NCBI GenBank assembly: GCA_910890315.1
Contig: CAJVGD010000015.1
Coordinates: forward strand, 458,692-522,691
From: Serendipita indica DSM 11827
Lineage: Eukaryota; Basidiomycota; Agaricomycetes; Sebacinales; Serendipitaceae
DNA: 64,000 bases
Direction of reading: 5' to 3'
The notes beneath the pieces were generated by a model. The model ran no database searches and had not been told where the DNA came from. It saw only the letters and a program-made list of their open reading frames with translations. A program made the position numbers and the translations under genes. Below are positions 1 to 11,551 of the stretch, piece by piece. How positions within the stretch are numbered: the first letter of the stretch is position 1; every line of letters begins with the position of its first letter.

Positions 1-1139
1 CACCAGCAGATTCCAGTGTCAATGTTTCGAGTTGGCAGGTACGGAACCTTTCAAGGATACCTGTAATGATTGGTAGCAGTTCGAGAAGACGCCGTCTCAA
101 CCCACCGCATACAGAGGGAGTGATGTTTTGAGGGGCGCCTTCAGATAGGGCAGCGTTGAAGCGTAGCCAGAGCCGCGTGACTGATGATAATTGAACCACC
201 GCAGGCGGCGGTGACGAGTAATCCTATGAACCTTCAGTAATAGAGCTCTGAAGAGCTGCCTGCATACCAGAATGGTCAAAGCTAGCGATTTGAGTCTCTC
301 CGCTTGCTCCAGTGCATCGAAAACTCGCCAATGATCGACATTCCCGCAGTGAAGGAGTTTAAGTTCGGCCAACCTGGGAACTATATTGAGGATTGATTGG
401 AGGGTAGAGTCGGAAAAACTAAGAGAATGCTACCCTGGGGTTGAGATGTCGAAGGAGACAGGTTCAGAATACTTACCCGAATTGAGAGGCTTTGTAAAGT
501 AGCTTTGTTTCTCTCTATCCAACGCAAAAGTACCCGATGTAAACCTGGGCTCAGAGTTTTGATATTGAGCTTCTCCAGTCCGAGCCCTTGGTCGAGTGAC
601 GGAACTGCTCCATGACCTGCACCTAACAGGAGCTCCGCGCTCTTGAGGTTGATTCGTTGACCCATGATTGACAACTCCTTGAGCGAGGTGCTTGACGCGA
701 GGCTAGGGAGGAGGAGGTCAATACTCGAGGATGGGTCCGGAACTGTGAATGCGAATGCACGCAGGTTGCGTAGATGTGGAAATAATGTTTCGAGTTGCTC
801 ATAGATGACGGAAGATGGCCAGCCTTCCTGCCGTGGGAATGCATGAATAGCAATGCGGCGCACAAATGGGCAGAGATCCCGGTGTTTGAGAAGTGTTTCG
901 AAGGGAGATTGCGTCTGGCGCGCCATTAGTCCATTCCAAAGGATCCCAACTGGACAAACTTACGTGTCTTAGTCGCTTGACCAAGCGTGGATGCATCTCA
1001 ATCTCCTCATAAATCAAGGCAAAACCCCTCCAAAGAACGATCTGCTGACGAGGGCAACGGAGAGCAAGTCGACGCCGACTTGAAGCTGACCGAATATCAG
1101 CGGCAAGACGTCGAAGGGCAGATTGTCCGCTGAAACCAT
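1..1139 (-). CDS. F-box/LRR-like protein, 3' end beyond window
   Basis: Likely substrate-recognition subunit of an SCF ubiquitin ligase, of the large F-box family in Agaricomycetes. I start it at the ATG at 1139. Residues about 5-35 (LPFDVLPLIFGQL, then ALVSRSFF) are the F-box. The reading continues with LIYEEIEMHPRLVKRLRH, then a 49-nt intron (963-915), then TQSPFETLLKHRDLCPFVRR, and leucine-rich segments (LFPHLRNLRAF, SLKELSIMG). A second intron is near 471-425, followed by SDSTLQSILNIVPRLAELKL. Another junction lies near 100, and LRRRLLELLPIITG continues to the window edge. Oddity: between F-box and LIYEEIE, near 1015, the frame is off by one, as if one T of a TTT were missing. This is either a real break or an indel. 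The F-box call is from motif only; the target is unknown. Confidence 0.65.
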
Positions 1140-1239
1140 CTCACTCCCTTTAACCGATATTATTGTGCAATAGTCGACTACAATTGCAGTTCGTGTTGGA
1201 CCATCGACAAGATACTGGGCATGGTCAAGGTTCAAGAGG

Positions 1240-3920
1240 AAACCGACGCTAGGGTTGATTCGTCTTCTCCACAGTAGATGTATTATTATAAACTACTGAA
1301 TCTATTCATCATTCTCAATGAGGTCGAACCCGATGTCGGGCCACCTGTTTCGTTCACCGCTTGCATTCAGCAGTCGCGACAAAACAGCTAACGATCCATT
1401 TGTCGGATTTAGGCATATTTACTCAAATTCGCTCAGTCTCTTGTATAGGAGCCTCACTTGGGTAGAAGAGATCGCTTTGACGGAACTTTCTGCCTCCTGA
1501 GCTGTGATGCCGGTCGTAACGGGCTCAAATCAACAACTGGAGGGAGATTCTGAATCATAGTGCTCGATAAATATCCTATTCTCCACCTATTTGGTCGGAA
1601 TTTCATACATTGTCATGGCAAGCCACATATATAGCTTTCGTTCTCATACATAGGTGACGTGATTGCACCCTACAAACCTCTCCTGGGTTTTCGCAACCGC
1701 TATTCTGATCTAATAGTGCTGGATGCAGATCGTCCCAGCTCCATAAACCATGTTATCTTCCGAAAAGGACAAGGACGCATGTGTGGGGAACCTCCAACAT
1801 CCGCGAACCAACTTCTCAACTCCCGGCTCGAAGGAGTGTCCTATGCTGGCCCGGATTTGCCTCAACTAGGAGGGGCGAACAACATCAATCAGGTTGACTC
1901 CTACAAAAAGCCTGCGTACAGAGGAAATTCCATGTTATTCTTTGTGCTGAAGGATGTCAGGTGGGCTTCCTACCGCGATTTCCCCTCCCAGACAGATTTA
2001 TCTTCGGCCGTTGGTGTCAGCGCACAGCGGTAAACTAGGACTTGGACATTACCTTCAGGAAATACAGAGGTACCATGATTGTGAGATGCCGAACTAGATG
2101 CTGTCAAGCTGGAGTCCTCCGCTGTGGTCGAAGCTTGGTCCACAGAGTCGTTGGCTGCTGGGCGTGAAAGCAAAGCTACCCCCCGTTTGTCCCACACAAC
2201 GAGTCTGATCAGAATACTAAAGGTCAAGAAGATCTGAACATACAGATTAGTGAGCCCATTATGCCGTTAACAAACGGTGGTGGTCGTTGATATCAATATG
2301 GGCAGTACTGACGCCTGCGGTGGCGCACCACAGTTGCACGTTGATGTCTTATATAATTTCTGCCTATCATTCTTTTACATCATCTCGAATCAAATTTGTC
2401 ATGGCACGCTTCCCTCCTCCAAACCTCGCGGGATGATCACCTCTGCTTCGCTGGTATCCCTAAAAGAAATTCTCAAGTAAATTTTCATCTGTTATGGCTC
2501 TTATGCCTCGATTTTTACCAGCCCTTGCCTCGTGGCATCATGGAGAGCTCTCTTCCCATTCGTCCATGGTTTCGATCCTGGTCACAAGCCAAGTGGCCGG
2601 GAGTAATGTCTATTTAAATTATGCGTACGTAAAAATGAGGTATTATCATCTCAGGTGAGAACCTGTGTGTTCGCCAGTAAGGACCCAGGAGGGGACCAAG
2701 CATGTTGTTCACCACCCGAATGGCTTGAAGCGGTACCTTGTCGAGCGCCAAACCATTCGACCTCTCTTCTACACGTTTAGTGTGCGAGGCTGAAACCTGA
2801 GTACGTCGGTCATGAAGCGATCACTGACCCAATTGAGATGATTCATTCCTATTACTAGATGCTCTACCTGGGCTCCAAATTTGCTCGGCCGAAAGAGCCG
2901 GCATAGCATGACGATGGTAATGTAAGAGAGAGTGCAAAATTTGATGGTTCGTGTGCCCTGAAGAGGCAGGGCTCGTCTTGAAGAGGTGGAATTATTCGGA
3001 GAGAGAGAGGAGAAAATCACACGAGGAATGTGACGCTATTTCTTGTCTCGAGACGTGGAATATCGTCTGCGCCCGAGCTCTGAGTGAACATCTGGGATAT
3101 CTTTATCGCTGCGGAGCGAGCGAAGTTTGCGGGCGTGTGCATGACACATCCAATGATTTCTTCGAAGTGACTGGCTATTCCAATATTTCAAAAGTTACAT
3201 GTATTAATTGAAATATCACGTAGTAGGCGGGGAATCTCGCCTGGAGCGGCAAATCAAGGTCTTGGGGCTAAGTTCATCGCATGTCGCAGGTTTGCTACAC
3301 GTATGATTGAGCTGCGTTGCTTCTGTCACATCGCTGATCTTATCTTCCTTTCAAACAAGACCCTTTGATTGCCCGAGTTGAGGTGGCGCCGGCCTTCCCC
3401 GACTGGATGTATTTCCGTGGCCTTGCTTGGTCGAGACTGTTCCACGTGCGCAGTCTGATAACAGATCTATCCGAGGTACTGATGCGAAGGTCGGTCGCAA
3501 ATCGGAACTCGTCCTATGACAAAAAGTCACATTCCTGACCCACCCGAGCCCGAGAATGATTCATTACCGCTCTTATTGACAATATAGTCGGCCAATAGAG
3601 CTTGTTTACGACCGTCTCACTAGTCCCGACTAATGATTCGATTCACTGTCGTATGAATGGATAATTCACCGCGATATGAACAAACAACATCATGTAAGCC
3701 ACGCAACACGCCGGGGGTATATATCGTGATAAACAGAGAGCTAAGACTTCTGATCAAAAAATGGATCCCTGCTCATGCCGCCAAATACTCTGTGACCGAA
3801 ATGTCGGGGTCAGCTATCCCCAGCTCTTGAAATCGGTTGACATACTCACCTTGTCTCATTCCAGTTGGGTTTCTCATCTTTCGCTGTCGAGCATCAGCAC
3901 TTCTGCGAGTATTGACTAAG
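1240..3920. other. gene-poor stretch, nothing assignable
   Basis: Six-frame reading shows only short open frames without family motifs. A minus-strand frame at about 1970-2250 has a hydrophobic start (LYVQIFLTFSILIRLVVW) followed by a Ser/Thr-rich tail and could be the last exon of a decayed membrane protein. A minus-strand frame at 2769-3020 is weakly leucine-rich. I cannot support a gene at either place. Confidence 0.4.
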
Positions 3921-3923
3921 CGG

Positions 3924-4127
3924 CTACTTACTCTCAGGAATAGGGCTGCTCTGCTTGTGGCCTTCACAAGGTGGTGGATTGTTGGTTGCGGGGGGAGCTT
4001 GGTCCTCGTCTGATTCCTTCATGACTTCAACCAACTTTCGTAATAGAACCGCGAGTAGAGAGGCGAGTAGTGTCGAGAAGACGAGAAGGGATAATGTGAC
4101 CCAGTGAATTTCTAAAGGTGGTTTCAT
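3924..4127 (-). CDS. possible small single-pass membrane protein (67 aa)
   Basis: ATG at 4127. Residues about 9-30 (WVTLSLLVFSTLLASLLAVLL) form one strong hydrophobic segment, followed by a basic-then-acidic stretch and a Pro/Ser-rich tail (APPATNNPPPCEGH). This looks like a type II or tail-exposed small membrane protein. A GTAAGT donor sits just before the stop, but the nearest acceptor would give a 29-nt intron, shorter than others here, so I keep the unspliced end. It has no family match I recognise and no conserved neighbour. It may be a chance frame. Confidence 0.3.
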   Translation of the reverse strand: MKPPLEIHWVTLSLLVFSTLLASLLAVLLRKLVEVMKESDEDQAPPATNNPPPCEGHKQSSPIPESK

Positions 4128-4450
4128 CCGCGACAGATTGGGATTTAGCGGCGTCCCGGTCTTATATGATCAACCCTCTGGTCGTTCAGAACACGCATTT
4201 CAAGGCCTCACGAGGTTCTGCAGATCACGAGTGGTTAATCATTGTATGTAGCATGCACATGCCTTGCAGTATGCGGTTAGACCCCGTCTCCGAGCCGTGC
4301 GTTTGTGTCCATTGCCTGCAACCTACGGTGTATAGCCCGGATACTTGCGCCCTTAACCCATACGAGCGTGTAATAGCCTTGTACGCCTGCTGACCTCTCC
4401 TTTTGGGAGAAAACCAGCAATACAGAGCGAACGGAGACTGAACGGTTGCG

Positions 4451-4946
4451 TCATTTGCCCTTGCCCTGAGGTTGACCGTTGGCATTAGAATTGGAACCAT
4501 TCAGTGCGGCGATGCCCCCACCTTTTTTTCCCCACCCCCCACTCCTGTCGCGATACGGAATCCTGTGATCTCCTCTAGAATAGCGGCCTCGGGAGGCGCA
4601 AAATTCGCTGGATTCTTGTCCTTGCGCATCCCATGCGCTTACCAAACGTCGGCCGGCCTCTTCGAAAGCTTGAGAATGGGACAACCTCCACAGTCCAGAC
4701 CAATGCTCTTCTCCTGGTCCATGCCTGAGAGTGATTGCTTGGGCAAACGACTACAAAGGCGGTCCACAACGCACCGTTTACGCGAAGGGCATCGAGCGTT
4801 CGATTGGATCTGGTGCGGTGTATGCAAATTGCTTCCACGCGGTTTTGTGGCTTGCGTGGTGTGTCAAAGACTAGAGTTTGCGCACCGAGTTGATCGATGA
4901 TCGTTGCGCCGCAAAAGCCACTTGGCCTTGTCCCTCGGCTTGCCAC
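4451..4946 (-). CDS. uncharacterised protein with Gly/Arg-rich C-terminus
   Basis: Overlapping minus-strand frames suggest a small spliced gene starting at the ATG at 4946 (MASRGTRPSGFCGATIIDQ). A middle stretch reads MDQEKSIGLDCGGCPILK. A GTAAGC donor follows near 4640. The last frame ends with a low-complexity RYSRGD...RDRSGGWGKKGGG tail and stop at 4451. Such RG/GG tails are common in RNA-binding proteins, but no RNA-binding domain is visible. The exon joins are not resolved, so the protein sequence is uncertain. Confidence 0.3.
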
Positions 4947-5639
4947 TCTATTTTTGTTTTATTTGTCGTCTTTTGTTTGTTTGATGCGCGACTGACATGC
5001 GGCGGCCGAGTGCTGGTCAAACGGTTAAGCTTCTAGTCGAACGAGGCAGCAGATCCCCAGGGTCGCTGTCTCATCATGTCCGCTCCGTCCTTTTCTCTTC
5101 CCCACGTCTCGCCTTTTCTCTCCTTGGACCCTCTCTCGGATAGACTTGTTGCTCATTTTCCGTCCCAGCCGTGAATAATCTCCGACGGTAAGCTCGACTC
5201 TGCGCACGCGACCTGTTGGCTCTAAGCGCTGATGGTTTGGTCTTTCTCGACGGATGTTGTCCCATGTTGTCCATCGCCGTTTTGGACGTTATTACTACTC
5301 TTTCAACGGTCATGATACTCTCCTCGACTCTATCTAGGTCGAGTTGCGCTCGCCATCCCATTTGTTTCGGAAAACGGCCAACATTCGACGGGCACGTTTC
5401 GGCTACATTACGCCCGACCAAACGTATGTCCTGTTCATATCTTGTTTGCAATATTGTCCTCATTTCCTGCGTCGGCTCCATCAGCGCAGTCTCTAGAGCT
5501 GGACATCCAATCCCCCCGCTCTCCGTTCGGCGACGGAAGTTATTCGACATCCGCGACCCTATAGACGCGTCAAGTCGTGTTTGGTCTCGTCTTCCTCATA
5601 CCACTTTGTACGTTTTCCAGCGACTCTCCTCGCGTTCTA

Positions 5640-5670
5640 TGCTCAACCCCCTCCCCCCCCCCTTGCAGTC
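5640..5670 (+). promoter_or_regulatory. poly-C/pyrimidine tract with 3' splice site in 5' leader
   Basis: A long C-tract ends in TTGCAG at about 5668, about 70 nt before the ATG of the next gene. It has the form of a 3' splice site, so a 5'-UTR intron is likely. The preceding 5080-5640 is pyrimidine-rich, as expected for a fungal promoter and leader, and has no supported gene. Confidence 0.4.
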
Positions 5671-5736
5671 GTGTTTCCTCGCAAATAGATCTCGACTTTG
5701 CATAGACTACCGCTCTCAACGCAACCACCAAGCATA

Positions 5737-8700
5737 ATGCAGCTTCAGCTCATACCCTTTCCGCCCCATCCGGCAATCCTCTTCGCCTTTACCCTCCCGG
5801 CTCTCCCTCCTACGCTCCCCTTTCCTCCTGCGTATGCCGGTCAGCTACAGCTCCTGCTTCACACCGACCTAGACCCACCGCCGTCTCCCTATGCGCTCGA
5901 CAAGGCCGTCTGGGCGGTCCACTTGATCGAAATCGTCACGTTTGATCTCCCCAAACGCAAAGTGCACGTTAAGATGGTTGACGACTCGGTCATCGAATGG
6001 GAGATGAGAGGCGAAGAGCCATGGCTAAAGCGCGTCCAGGAAAATGTGGAAAAGAGCACCAAAGAAGCGGAGCGTGAGCGCAACGAAGAGCTCAATGCCG
6101 CTGCAGCTTCGTCTGTTGCCAACCCCTATCTTCCGCTCACCAACCCGCCACTTTGTCCTCCCGAACTCGAGCGAGAAGTCACGAGCAATAGTCGAAGCCA
6201 CCGCCGGTCCAAATCGCTCTTCAACTCGCTCCTCTCCGCGCTCAGCATCGGGTCATACACTCCCTCTGGAACGCAACCGTATCGGATTGGTGGAGGTGTT
6301 GGTGGCAGCGGACGCAAGGACCGATTTGAAACGTCCGCCGAGCACCTAGCGTCGACCATTCGAGCCTTTTCGATTTCGTCGCTCTCCACTTCAGAATTTA
6401 CGTATCCACCCAGAGCACAACTGCGACAAGTCTCGAGTCCAGCCAGCCGCATCCTCCGACGCAATGCGCGGAGCGCCCTCGTCGATTGTTTCCGTCGTTG
6501 GGTCGTCCCCACCGTTCGTGACCGCCTCCGTTGGGGTGCGTTTATCCCCTATGATGAAGACTTGGAGACGGGACTCGACGAGACGAAATGGGGGAAAATG
6601 TCAAAGGCAACCAATGCCTATGCCGATTGGGCATGTCGGAGCAAGATTCGGCGATGCGAGTCTACCCTTAAGGATGCACTTGCACTCGTTGCGTCGCCGA
6701 CGGAAGAGTCTGGTATGCGACACGAGGTCATCTCCGACAAGGACTCTCGTCGGTCGAGCGCGTCGAGTACATTGGCCTCTGCCATTTCTGCATCCAGCCG
6801 TGCAAGCTCTTCTCATCACGAACAACCATCCCCAGACGGCGAGTTTGACGAGTTTCCGGAATCTATCCTCGCCGCCACGCTAAAGACACCACGCCCGGCC
6901 GCGCTCAACAACTTGACGGGTCCGTATACTCCCATTTCTGGACGCCATGTCTCGGCATTGCAGTCGATCATCACCAAGTTTAAGACGTTGCACGACATGC
7001 TGGGTGCCGACGCGCGGGGTATGGCAGAGGGCCACAACCTGGCCCTTCGCGCTCTCGAAGAACGAGGCCGTCGAAGAGGCTGGAGCTCCATGGAGAGTGG
7101 TGGTATTCGCAAGTCTCGACTTTGGTACGTGGTGTCTATTCCATGGAATTGTACATTTGGGGCTAAACGAGGCGGAAACAGCATCAGCAACGCCGAGTAT
7201 GGGTCTGGTTCGTCCGCCTGGGAGCTTTCGATTCCAGTCGTGCGCAGTGCGCTCGGAGAGATTTCGAGCACCTGGGAGGACTGGCAAATGGAGTGGGAGA
7301 TGGAACGCGAGTTTGAGCACGACGAGATTGAAGACTTCAACGTCGACGACTTTCCCGACGTCGTTTCCGAATTCGAAACGGGTCCATTCCGATCAGACAT
7401 CGAGTTGAACGGCCATGGTCGCAACCCCAGCTTGACGGCCACGGAGATTGACCTCAACGACGCCGAATGCCATTCCGAGTTTTCAGATTCTTCGGATGAA
7501 GGGGAGTTATCGACTGTCAACGAGACGTCGCCCACATCGCCAAGCGACTTTGCGACTCTGCAGCAACTCTCATCCTCTGATCCCAATCTCGAGCTTACCT
7601 CTGCCTCTATCGTCAAGGCTCATCGTGGGAGAAGGTCAGGCGTGCAAGCACGACTGGGGACGTACGAGGATGTACGCGACGAGATGCCGCCCAGCCCTCC
7701 TCTCGTCGCATTGAGTCCACCACCTGCGCGTCTACGGACAGGCAAGGAGAATGCAGAAGGAACCTCGACGACAGAGCCCCGCGCAAACGGTATGGTTCCC
7801 TCGTGTTGATACTCTTGGATGGGTTTTCTGACTCGACGTAGCCAGCGCCAGCCGTCCTCCAAGAGGACTAAAGCCGCTCAAGATGCAGCCGCTTGCCAAC
7901 CGTGCTACATCTCATCGTCGCGAGGGAGCAACATCCGAGCATGCCCAGGGCAATTTTGCTCAGACCCGTGTCGGTGACGTCCAGTCGGGCGTGTTTGACG
8001 AGTGGGAAGAGGACACAGAGGCAGGCGACGTGTTTGGACCGATTAATCACCCCTCCTTGGAGCCACGCCGTTTCCTTGGCTCACTGCGGGATGCGTTAGA
8101 GTCGAGGATCAACGATGACGGCGGCGTGTCCGTTTTGGAACAAGTCGGTGCCTCTTCCGAGGTTGCATCTGGTCACGTATACCCTCCTGGATTGCATGGT
8201 GATTACCCATGGGGTGCTCACCCACCTTCGCCGACTCGAAAGGTTCTCGCTGTCAGCCCACGCCGTCGGGATTTCGCCGAGCTGGCTGTGGACGATGCTC
8301 GAGAGGCACTCGTAATGGACAAGTTGCCTAGTGCGCGCAGCCCGCGGTTGAAGCCGCACCTCACTCTGTCCCTATCCGCCATCAGCAAGCCACTCTCTGC
8401 ACCAATGACAGACTCTCATTTGGGCCAAGCACACGTACCGGTGACTATCATACAAGAGGCGCGACCAGCACCGCTTTCAGCACCCGCTCACGTGTCGTCG
8501 TTTGAAGACAAGGTGCAAGAAGAACCGCGCACGTTGGAGGGACCGCCGAAGGAGGATGCACCTGCGCTGTTATTAGATACACCCACGGTCGAACACCCTA
8601 CGAGCACGTACCCTTACACGTGGGACATTAGCGTCGTTCCTCGGGGTATGGTCGTCGTTGGGCGGGTTGGCGTCGCCGAAGACGATGCTGCATCGACGAT

Positions 8701-9361
8701 GACGACGACGACGACGACGACAAGCGAAAAGAGCTCGAGTAGCGGGAAACTGGCAAAGCAACCCAGTAAACTGCGCAAGCCGAATCCGAATGCAAAGCCC
8801 ATTCTTTGCGTGACGCCTCCACCTCCAGTGCCCCCGCTGCCGTCCAAAGAGGAACAAGCACGTCTTGTGCGATCAAAGAGTTGGAAGGGTCTCTTATCGA
8901 GGAGCGAAAAGGATACGTTGCAGGTCTCGTCCGAGGGCAAGCTCGTCAAACGCCGACGTCGTTCGGCTGAGCCTCTGGCGTCGTCGACTCCGAAAAAGAC
9001 CAAAGAGGCCAGTGAACAACGTTCGCTCATGTCGTCGACGTCGTCAGAAAGTCTTGATTCGGTCGATTCTGATGATTTGGGCGAGGTTGTCGTCTCGACG
9101 GAAACGTATCACATCCCCGACGCGTGGTTTACCATCTCCGAGCCCAAAGTAGTAACACGAAAGTCGTGTACGAGCGTCAACCTTTCTGCGCCAGAACCGG
9201 AGCGGAGACCTACGCGGACAAAGAGTATGGGGACGTTGAACCGGCCACCGTCGTTTATCGAAATTGACCCGGCAATGGCACCTGCTATTCCTCCACCTCC
9301 TCGTCCTGCAAAGAGTTTGAAGCGGAGTCGGAGTGTCGGGCACATGGTCGCAGAGTCGTAG
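5737..9361 (+). CDS. large Ser-rich, mostly disordered protein (about 1,180 aa)
   Basis: Start at ATG 5737 (MQLQLIPFPPHP). The N-terminal ~110 residues are hydrophobic/Pro-rich and look folded (QLQLLLHTDLDPPPSPYALD, VWAVHLIEIVTFDL). The rest is rich in Ser, Pro, Arg and acidic runs, with helical islands (LVDCFRRWVVPTVRDRLRWG; SALQSIITKFKTLHDMLGAD). A conventional intron joins the two large exons: donor at about 7792, acceptor TAG at about 7843, giving RANA-SASRPPRGLKPLKM. A second, 57-nt intron is likely at 7125-7181; it is a multiple of three, so its retention keeps the frame. A Thr tract from a triplet repeat lies near 8700. The C-terminus is basic and Pro-rich (PPPPRPAKSLKRSRSVGH) and stops at 9361. 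Length, low complexity and many SP/RRxS sites suggest a phosphorylated scaffold or regulator. I do not recognise the family. Confidence 0.75.
7125..7181 (+). other. probable 57-nt in-frame intron
   Basis: The stretch has a GTACGT donor, a GGCTAAAC branch-like site and AACAG acceptor. It contains no stop codon and is divisible by three, so spliced and unspliced mRNAs are both translatable. Spliced product reads SRLCISNAEYG; unspliced adds 19 residues. Confidence 0.5.
8694..8722 (+). repeat. (ACG)n trinucleotide repeat coding for Thr
   Basis: About eight ACG/GAC units in frame give a run of threonines inside the Ser-rich protein. Length polymorphism between strains would be expected. Confidence 0.7.
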
Positions 9362-10351
9362 ACGGAAAAGCGTCTAGTGCCCCTTGTATTCATACGTCTA
9401 GTCTAACCCCCTTTTCTTTTCGCACTGGTCAAAAGTAATTCTCGTTTTGTGGCCCCTGATTTGGTGGCCATTTTCACTCGTTTGTCCCCTCAAGTCGACG
9501 CGGAAGTCGGAACGGTTGCGCTTGAAGCGTGTATGATAGACGGATCGTGTCCTGTTGAATATAGTAGGATGAATTGGATATATATGGTGCGCGATGAGCT
9601 CAGAATGACGACGGGTGTGGCCACTTGATCGACGGGGATGGTTCTCGATTTCGAACGTGGGATGAAAACAAGACTAGTTGTCTAGGAATAGTCGGTAGAA
9701 AAACCTGTCGGGTTCGCTCGCTTATGGACCCCGCCTCGTCAGACTAGAGGCCGGTGCGGTGGTTGCTTGTTAACAGGCTGGAAGCGAAAAAGACGGTCTC
9801 TATCGAAAGTGTAGGAATTTATTTTAGAGTTTTGACAGAGGGAGCCACAGGTCTCGCTAGGATCATGCACTCCAAAGGCCGATTAACAGCGAAGGGGCTC
9901 AGTGGCGGAAATTGCGCACGCCGGACGAGTTTCGAGCCAAGCCAAACTGCGCAAAAAGAAAAAACGGTCGTGATCAGACCCGTGATTGAGAAAAAGAGGA
10001 GCGGCCGGCGAGGAATGAATGCCACTCCCGGGTCACGATGGACAGGCGATTGGACACTGAAACGCCGGGAGAAGAGCCAGGTGATCATTTCCAGAACAGG
10101 AGACCGGCGAGAAAACAAACGTTGCTGTGAAGCGCTCTTGGGCGTGATCATCCACACGGACGGATAATGGCTTGCATCATTTTACTCATAACGTAAGGGA
10201 GAGCCCCCCCTCCCGGTCTCCGAATGTCGTGACCTGCCTCTGCTAGCCGAGCTGCTCGACTTTGTTTTGTGCTTTAAAACCAGCAGCTGACAGTGGCGCA
10301 TCCTCTCCAGTCCTCTTTCCACTTTTTTCTCCAACGACTATTAGCTTCAAA
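9362..10351. other. intergenic, 3' and 5' flanks only
   Basis: Open frames here, on both strands at about 9754-10167, have no domain-like pattern and overlap each other as mirror frames. The last 100 bp before 10352 are pyrimidine-rich (CTCTCCAGTCCTC..CCACTTTTTTCTCC) and form the probable promoter/leader of the Par32-like gene. Confidence 0.5.
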
Positions 10352-11292
10352 ATGTCCAACGAACGCTCCACTTCCCGCGGTCGTGAGGCTGTCACCTATG
10401 TAAGCAACCCTGATGACTGATGCTGGGTGGCACTTTTGGGCTCACGCGTCGTCAACTCGCAGACCTATGGCCGTGGTGGCGCAGGAAACAAAGTTCGATC
10501 TCCTTCTCGAGACCCTTCTGGACAACCTGGTGTAGCCCCAGACGACTATTCGGCCACCCGTGGACGTGAACTTCCTCCAACGACAAATGTAGAGGTGCGC
10601 AACTCCTTCTAAAAGACGGACAAACGAATGCTCATCAGTCACAGGGAAAGATTATCACTTACGGACGAGGAGGCGCTGCCAATCATCGCTCCCTCTCGCG
10701 CGATGCTCTTGTCGAGTCACGCAATGCCCTCAAGGAAGAGGCAAAATATGTGCGCGAACATGTGACAAATGACGTTCCAGTATGTACATCTCCCTCTATT
10801 CAACACAACCTCTCGCTAACCCACTCCTCAGGTCTCTCATGGCCGAGGTGGCGCTGGCAATATTTCCAACTCGCGCTCCCGTTCCCGCTCACGAGACCCA
10901 ACGGCTGCCGTCGGAAACCCAGCTACCGTCGGTGTCTTGCATGGCAAGGGCGGTTATGGCAATGTGAGCCATCCCGACGGCACAGACTCGACCCTCGAGC
11001 GTCTTGCAGAGGAAGAGGAGCAGAAGCGTATTGGTGCCGAACGCCATGAAAGAGAGGAAAAGGAGGGTCAAGTGTGAGTGTTTCCCCCTTTTTGCTTCTT
11101 TGGAGGACGACGCTAATGATCCCTTGTAGTCACTCGACTGGACGAGGCGGCTTTGCCAATTTCTTCCATCGCACGAGCACAGACGGCAACTCTACGCGCG
11201 ACAAATCCCGTGACGCCTCCAAGACGCGCAAGTCTGGCGAGTTCCTTTCGACTGGACGGGGAGGTGCAGCGAACATTGTCCACCGCGACTAG
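10352..11292 (+). CDS. Par32/DUF3602-family protein with GRGG repeats
   Basis: Five exons from ATG 10352 to stop 11292. Six copies of a [S/T]-x-G-[R/K]-GG-x-[G/A]-N motif are visible: TYGRGGAGN, TYGRGGAAN, SHGRGGAGN, LHGKGGYGN, STGRGGFAN and STGRGGAAN. They are spaced through a Ser/Arg-rich, otherwise unstructured protein of about 220 residues. This repeat defines the fungal DUF3602 family. Its yeast member Par32 is a phosphoprotein that inhibits ammonium permeases downstream of TORC1/Npr1; that role is known for yeast and only inferred here. Exon 1 ends VTY and the next begins TYGRGG after an intron of about 60 nt. A short acidic/basic helix (LERLAEEEEQKRIGAERHER) precedes the last exon. The family call is firm; the cellular target in this fungus is not known. 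Confidence 0.85.
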
Positions 11293-11551
11293 GCATTAAC
11301 CCCTATAAGAATGGTACTGGGATATGAAAACGAAGAATGGTCACGATGGCCTCGCTATTATTCAAAGTCTCCACGCTCCCATATCCGTATAACTCGCTCT
11401 AGTCTCAACACTCGTCTGCCGAACACTTCCTGTAGCTTACATGGAATACAATAACTTGTACCTTGTCTACGTGACGCCTGTAAACTGAGGAAGCGTAGCC
11501 TGGGTAAAGCTCCGAGTCGATGAAACTGTCTAGTAGTATACATTCTATTTG

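Noticed and set aside
4118-4500. Overlapping open frames on both strands at 4.1-4.5 kb
   Set aside because: Mirror frames with unusual Cys/His content and no pattern; not supported as a gene.
6816-7616. 266-codon minus-strand frame inside the Ser-rich gene
   Set aside because: Mirror frame of GC-rich coding DNA; no domain pattern, and the plus-strand gene explains the openness.
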